Shown: positions 59,226-64,000 of the stretch, piece by piece | Layout: each line of letters begins with the position of its first letter | How positions within the stretch are numbered: the stretch's first letter is position 1 | Assembly: GCA_027625915.1 (NCBI GenBank) | Contig: JANTQA010000023.1 | Span: 19,592,001 to 19,656,000 of the forward strand | Length of the DNA: 64,000 bases | From: Anaeramoeba flamelloides | Taxonomy: Eukaryota; Metamonada; Anaeramoebidae | Direction of reading: 5' to 3' | Position numbers and translations under genes: made by a program | The notes under the pieces: model-generated | Databases searched by the model: none | Told to the model about the DNA's origin: nothing | The model's input: only the letters and a program-made list of their open reading frames with translations

Positions 59226-61220
59226 TTAGTGGATGGTTGAAAAATGAATTGCGTTCGAAATCATTTTCCTTCCATCGAATTTGCTTTGCCAATAATTGTA
59301 TTTGCCTTTATAACCATAGACATCTCCTGAGATAGGCCAAAAATTGAGATAGACAATTTTGCCTTTCTTGTTTGGGGAATAATTGTAAAAAACGAGTGGG
59401 TTGCCGTCTGACCATTTGGCGACGATAATGGAATAATTGTTTCCCGGTTTGTTTGGGTGGTTCATTCTCGTGTGGCATTGGAAGTTGCTGTTTTGGATTA
59501 GAGAATTTTCTTTGAATTGGATTCTGTATGAGAGCAACCCGCCATCAAATTTCTTAATGTCCTTCATTAAGGGGTGGTTCTTGAGAGTGATCTCGCCGAG
59601 AGATGATCTTTTATCTTTTAACACACCCTTGTTGATGGGCAGGTAGCCCTTCGTCACAATTCTGCCCATCAATTCTGCGCCTTTGTACTTTTTGGGGTTT
59701 TCAAACAGACAACGGTACGTGGACATAACAAGGCCCCCCCCATTATCGACGTATTTAGCAAGTGTGTTGCCAAGCTTTTTGGGGTTATGGAAAGAGATAA
59801 TCGAAGAAAATAAAAAGATGGAATCATATTCCTTGATGTAATTGTAATTTGGTGTTGAGACGTTTGCAAAAAAAGTGTGCACACAGCCGAGATTATTATT
59901 ACAAAGAATTGATTTTTTCATATCCTCGAGGTGGCTTTCTGTTTGATCTGTGGTTATTAATAGCACTTTAGGCATTTGCTTCTTGGTGGCCAGCTTTGGA
60001 AGAGAGGATTTCTGTCTCTCCGTGTTGATTTTCAAAGACGATACCATGTCTTGATCAGAAAATTGATTATTCAACAAGTGAAACTTTTGTTGCTGTTTTC
60101 CGAGTGGCCGCACATGTGCTTGTTGTTGCTGGTACGTTGTTGTCTTCTTTTGGCTGGGACTTTGAACAAAAGAGAGCGAGGGAATTATGTTGTTTTGATT
60201 TCTAATTTTATTGGGACTAATTTTATTTGGTGCTATAACTCTTTTCGATTTATTCAGACTTGCAATTAAAGCTATTGTGTTTTTTTCTTCAAGTGGCTTT
60301 AATAAATTATTTAGTGTGTCGGATTTTGTTTTGCTTAAAAATTGCAGTTTCAGAAAAGATTCATTATTTTGACCACGGTTGTGATCATTATTTCGGTATT
60401 CATATTTCTGATCGTTCAGACTTGTATCCCGTTTGGCCTCGTTAGAGGCAGGCGTGCAATAAGTACTACTTGAAAGGAAATTTTGAAGAACTATATGTTC
60501 AATTTCCGGTTTGGTAATTGGGAAGTCTTGATCAATACTGAGGTTGGACTGATGAAAGAGATTGTTAATGTGCAAAAAAATGCTATTAGAATCCAATTCG
60601 TTGCAATTATTATGATCAAAATAAGAGGCAACAAATTCAATTAGCCTTGTGAGAATGGTGCCCTTCAGAGCAACGAGCTTTTTGAATTGAGACATTTTTT
60701 TTAAAAAGAGTGGAAGCATCCCCAGTTCCAATTTATTAAAAAGATTCTCTCTATGGATTAAAGTGGAAAAATTGCTTTCAAAATAACATAACAAAGCACC
60801 TACAGTCTCGTGGTTCTTTCTTTGGTATGAAGCCCGAAATAAGTTGATGAAATTTGTTTCGCTTACTTGGCTTTGGAACCATTTCAGACAGATCTGATAC
60901 AGCCTTTGCAATTGGAACTTTTTGGAGCACAGTAAGACATCCCAATATAAATCAAAATTTAATTCAATATCATTTGTGTAAAAATAATTCAGTATCACTT
61001 CAAACGATTCCAATGTGATATCAGAGAGCGTAATCTGCACAATTTGCACTTTGGATTGCTCCCACCCACACGGGTACAAGATCTGTTTTAAAAACTGCGA
61101 TCGCACTGATAAGATTAATTTGTGTGCATACAGCTTCTTGGCTTGCTTACCAACCAAAAATTCAACATTTGCTAATTCTTTGCAATTTATTAAATTCTTA
61201 AATAACTTTAATTTGTTCAT
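59226..61220 (-). CDS. BTB-BACK protein fused to a ThuA/GATase-like domain
   Basis: 664 residues in one exon from the first ATG (MNKLKLFKNL). A BTB/POZ domain occupies about 5-110 (ANVEFLVGKQAKKLYAHKLILSVRS, QITLSDITLESFEVILNYFYT), followed by a BACK-like helical segment (about 115-210). A disordered, Gln/Asn/Lys-rich stretch (about 250-405) leads to a C-terminal domain (about 412-664): KVLLITTDQTESHLEDM, YDSIFLFSSI, LGNTLAKYVDNGGGLVMSTY, HPLMKDIKKF, then IVAKWSDGNPLVFYN and KGKIVYLNFWPIS. That is the class-I glutamine-amidotransferase-like (ThuA) fold; no catalytic Cys nucleophile is evident, so probably a binding rather than hydrolytic module. BTB proteins often recruit cullin-3 ligases; here that is inference. 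BTB is firm, the C-terminal assignment moderate. Confidence 0.82.
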   Translation of the reverse strand: MNKLKLFKNLINCKELANVEFLVGKQAKKLYAHKLILSVRSQFLKQILYPCGWEQSKVQIVQITLSDITLESFEVILNYFYTNDIELNFDLYWDVLLCSKKFQLQRLYQICLKWFQSQVSETNFINLFRASYQRKNHETVGALLCYFESNFSTLIHRENLFNKLELGMLPLFLKKMSQFKKLVALKGTILTRLIEFVASYFDHNNCNELDSNSIFLHINNLFHQSNLSIDQDFPITKPEIEHIVLQNFLSSSTYCTPASNEAKRDTSLNDQKYEYRNNDHNRGQNNESFLKLQFLSKTKSDTLNNLLKPLEEKNTIALIASLNKSKRVIAPNKISPNKIRNQNNIIPSLSFVQSPSQKKTTTYQQQQAHVRPLGKQQQKFHLLNNQFSDQDMVSSLKINTERQKSSLPKLATKKQMPKVLLITTDQTESHLEDMKKSILCNNNLGCVHTFFANVSTPNYNYIKEYDSIFLFSSIISFHNPKKLGNTLAKYVDNGGGLVMSTYRCLFENPKKYKGAELMGRIVTKGYLPINKGVLKDKRSSLGEITLKNHPLMKDIKKFDGGLLSYRIQFKENSLIQNSNFQCHTRMNHPNKPGNNYSIIVAKWSDGNPLVFYNYSPNKKGKIVYLNFWPISGDVYGYKGKYNYWQSKFDGRKMISNAIHFSTIH

Positions 61221-64000
61221 CCCAAGAAATATTAACTTTTGCACTTTCTATTCGTAAAAAAATAAATGATGAGTTTTTTAAAAAAAAATAAAATTCAAAT
61301 TTGAGATTTTTTTTTTCACATTTTTTTAACTTTATTGTTTTGGATATGACTCAAAAATAGCAAAAACTCATTTGAAGTTCGCTTTGTTATGTAGGATCTC
61401 AGAATTTAATTCTCACCTAACTAATTTGAAACAAATTTATTGCAATAAATTTTTAGATTTGTCTTTTGTCAGTCTTTTTTGTGCATTGTACACAATTGGG
61501 TTCTGATTATTAGTGGTTTTAAATTCCAATTTTATTCAGATAATTGGTTTGTTTTTATTTGTCGTGTAAATCAGATTTTGATTTTATCTCAAATACTTTT
61601 TTTTTTTTTATTTTTTTTTTCAAAAGTTAAAATAAAAAAAACGGAATTGGGAAAAATCAAAAAGTTTACCCCCTCTAAAAACGATTTTTATTAATACCAT
61701 GTAATTTTTTAGAATCTCGTTCCATGAATAAATCAAAAAAAGAATTTCCCATTTTTTATTAATTTTCAAAATAAAATGAGGGAAATAGAAACAAGTCATT
61801 ATTTTCTAATTTCCGTGTCCTTTGATTAGGAACGAATATCAACAGAAGCTAAGGTTAGTTTGGTTACGTTTTGGAATTTCTGAATTAACTTGTTTTCATT
61901 GTTTTTGAATAATTATTACTTTTAAAGAATTATGTTTTTTTAATCTTAAAATTTTCACTTCTTGAAAAATGATTTTATTTTGTAGAACAAACTTCCTTTG
62001 ATTGTTTTGAGAAAAATTCTCCAAAACTTGTAATAATGGTTTAGATTGTTTTAAATATCAACTAATTTTTCGGTTTGATTATCTTTTGCTTACACAAGAT
62101 CAGTTTACTGATTATTCAAATTATTGAGAACTTTTCCTTTTTTTTTACTTTTTATTATTTGTCCGTCAAATAAAAAGAAACCTTATTTTTGTTACCTATG
62201 GAAAACTCAAATTCAATTTGTTTTTCATGAGAGGAGTCTATTTGTCAATCACTATATGTGAAAGAGATCAAATAATAATAATAAAAAAAAAAAATTGGTG
62301 TATTTCAGGAGAACTATTGGCAAATTTTCAATGTGAAATTTTTGACCTCAACAAATAGATTAAAGTTACTGACAATCGAAATGTTTTTTCTTGATTTATT
62401 TGAGAAAACTCTAAAATTCTTAAAGTTAATTTCTTAAACAGAATTATCTAAATTTTTTCATTTTTAATCAAAATTCTGATCTTACAAGATTTACCAAACC
62501 AAAAGAAGACAAATTTTATCTTGGTTCTTTTAATCAAAAACCATTTTAGTAACTTGTGATTATCTATGAATTTTTTTAATTCTTAGATTAAATAAATGAA
62601 TAGTTATTCTAAAAAACTTGAGAGTTCTTAGAATTAAATACTCTGGAAAATTGATTCTTTTAGATCAGTCTTTTGAAATATTATTAAGTGATTGGAAAAG
62701 TTGAATTTATTTTTTTCAAAAACGAAAAGTTGTGCAAAATTGAAAATAAGTGTATTTACTGAAAACTCATACTATTTTTCCCATTTGCAATCAATTGACA
62801 CTTTGTTCTTTTTTTTTTTTTTTGAAAATAAGTCAAAGTTTTTTTTGAACTGATCTCTAATTGTTAATTCACCAAAAAGACTTTTGGAAAATAAGACACT
62901 TTCCCTCTATTTAAGTGACTTGTCTATTTCACTGTTTGACCATCCCAATTGTTTTTGTACAAAAATTTGCAAACCTTATTAAAGGAATTTTCAGTAGAAA
63001 TTGGTTCAGTTGTTTTAGCCTCTCATGAGTAGCATGAGGAATAAGCTTTTGTGTCTTTTAAGAGATAAAATATTGGGAATACTTTGATAAAATTTGCAAA
63101 AGCAACAACATCAAGTATTGTTTGGAAATTAGTTTTTATTTTTTGACTCTTAAATTCTGAATAATACAAAAAAATTTTAACTTGAGTTTAGTTTCGGTTC
63201 TGGGAACCCTATTTTTAAAATAGTTCTTGTCAAAGAATAATTTAAAGTTCAACTAATTTTACCAACTTTCTTAATTTTAAAGAAATAAAGTGCTTTATGC
63301 AAAGCCTGTGAAAAATGATCTTCAAAACTTGAAAAAGAAGCAAAAATTTTCAAATATTATTTTAAAGGTAAAAGTATCTAACAGCCGAATTTTTAGAACA
63401 CTCTGAACAGGAACAATTGAAATAGTTCGGGGATTTTATTTGAAGAAATTGGGATTTGATAAAAGATCTTTTCAATATTTTGAATGGGTTCTAAAATTTT
63501 TTACTTACTATCAAAAATTGCGCTATTTTTCATTTTTCAGATCATTTTTTCAACGATAACAGAATATTAGAATTCCTCTGATTATTATTTGAAAAGGAAC
63601 CTTTCTTGGTTTTATCAATAAACTCTATAACAGTTTGATTCATTTGTCCTCAAAAAAATTTTTTGAGGGGTGAATTATTCGGAAAAACATAATTTGTTGT
63701 AAAAAGAAAATTTCAACTTTTTAACTATTTTGTAAAAAAAGTTCTATTTTGAGCCAAATACCAATTGAGTTAAATGGGAAATTAAGTGAAAGGTTTGTCA
63801 TTCAACAATAAGCGAAATAGGATCAGAAAAAAAATATTTGTAGTAACAGAATGTTGAAAAGGTTTTGGAAACTGTGGGAATTTGTATGATTGTTTTTGTC
63901 AAATTCTTTTATTGATGGTAAACAGTAATTTAATTTTATAAGAATAGTATTTGAGTGCATTTTTCAAAAGGTAAATTCCAAATGATGCAAAAAAATTACT
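61221..64000. other. Upstream of the BTB gene, unassigned
   Basis: 2.8 kb of AT-rich sequence. Open stretches here (for example 61479-61694) are homopolymer-rich and not protein-like. No repeat family from the window was recognised. Confidence 0.4.

Noticed and set aside
1-64000. tRNA, rRNA, CRISPR, LTR or virus-like elements
   Set aside because: No B-box-like tRNA arm, no rRNA-like GC-rich block, no spaced short direct repeats, no long direct terminal repeats or capsid/envelope-like protein were found by eye.

Overview
The window is strongly AT-rich eukaryotic DNA from a protist. Evidence: GT-AG introns, Asn-, Lys- and Asp-rich tracts inside proteins, a TFIIB-like RNA polymerase I factor, a DNA polymerase delta small subunit, an Ariadne RBR ubiquitin ligase, a RapGAP and a PAS protein. 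All three standard stop codons end genes. The protein mix (PAS plus coiled coil, BTB-BACK plus amidotransferase-like domain, RapGAP) is what I would expect of a free-living amoeboflagellate such as Anaeramoeba. That assignment is a guess from family style, not shown by the sequence.

Gene layout: a 5'-incomplete RBR ligase (+, 1-5671); a 9.5 kb transposon-filled gap; TAF1B/Rrn7-like factor (+, 15227-17239); POLD2 (-, 21175-19700); a small acidic MGG protein (+, 24202-24618); a five-exon RapGAP (-, 34311-29158); a four-exon PAS/coiled-coil protein (-, 42241-37893); a six-TM DRAM/Frag1-like protein (+, 47817-48605); and a BTB-BACK-ThuA-like fusion (-, 61220-59226). I joined the exons of the three spliced genes by hand. 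In each, splice phases match at every junction and the total length is a whole number of codons. No rRNA, tRNA, CRISPR array, LTR element or virus-like element was recognised.

The rest is largely a mobile-element graveyard whose families can be resolved by eye: (1) eleven copies of a ~200 bp palindromic TA-flanked MITE of Tc1/mariner type; (2) a family of TTAA-flanked inverted-repeat elements (179 bp to 1.9 kb), with one nested insertion and its empty site both present; (3) a LINE family with several 5'-truncated copies, some ending in a 3' tail made of consecutive hairpins plus poly(A); (4) a 2.1 kb element with perfect 8-bp target duplications (hAT-like) that has itself been hit by three MITEs; (5) Tc1-like elements with TTTGGACAT ends; (6) several long foldbacks, one with perfect 51-bp arms.

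All three spliced genes carry one giant intron (3.0-3.7 kb) full of these elements beside introns of 75-385 bp, so much of the inverted-repeat DNA must be transcribed as part of host pre-mRNA. The most promising novelty is the LINE family's hairpin-chain 3' tail, proven to be part of a retrotransposed unit by flanking target duplications at 49219-49952.
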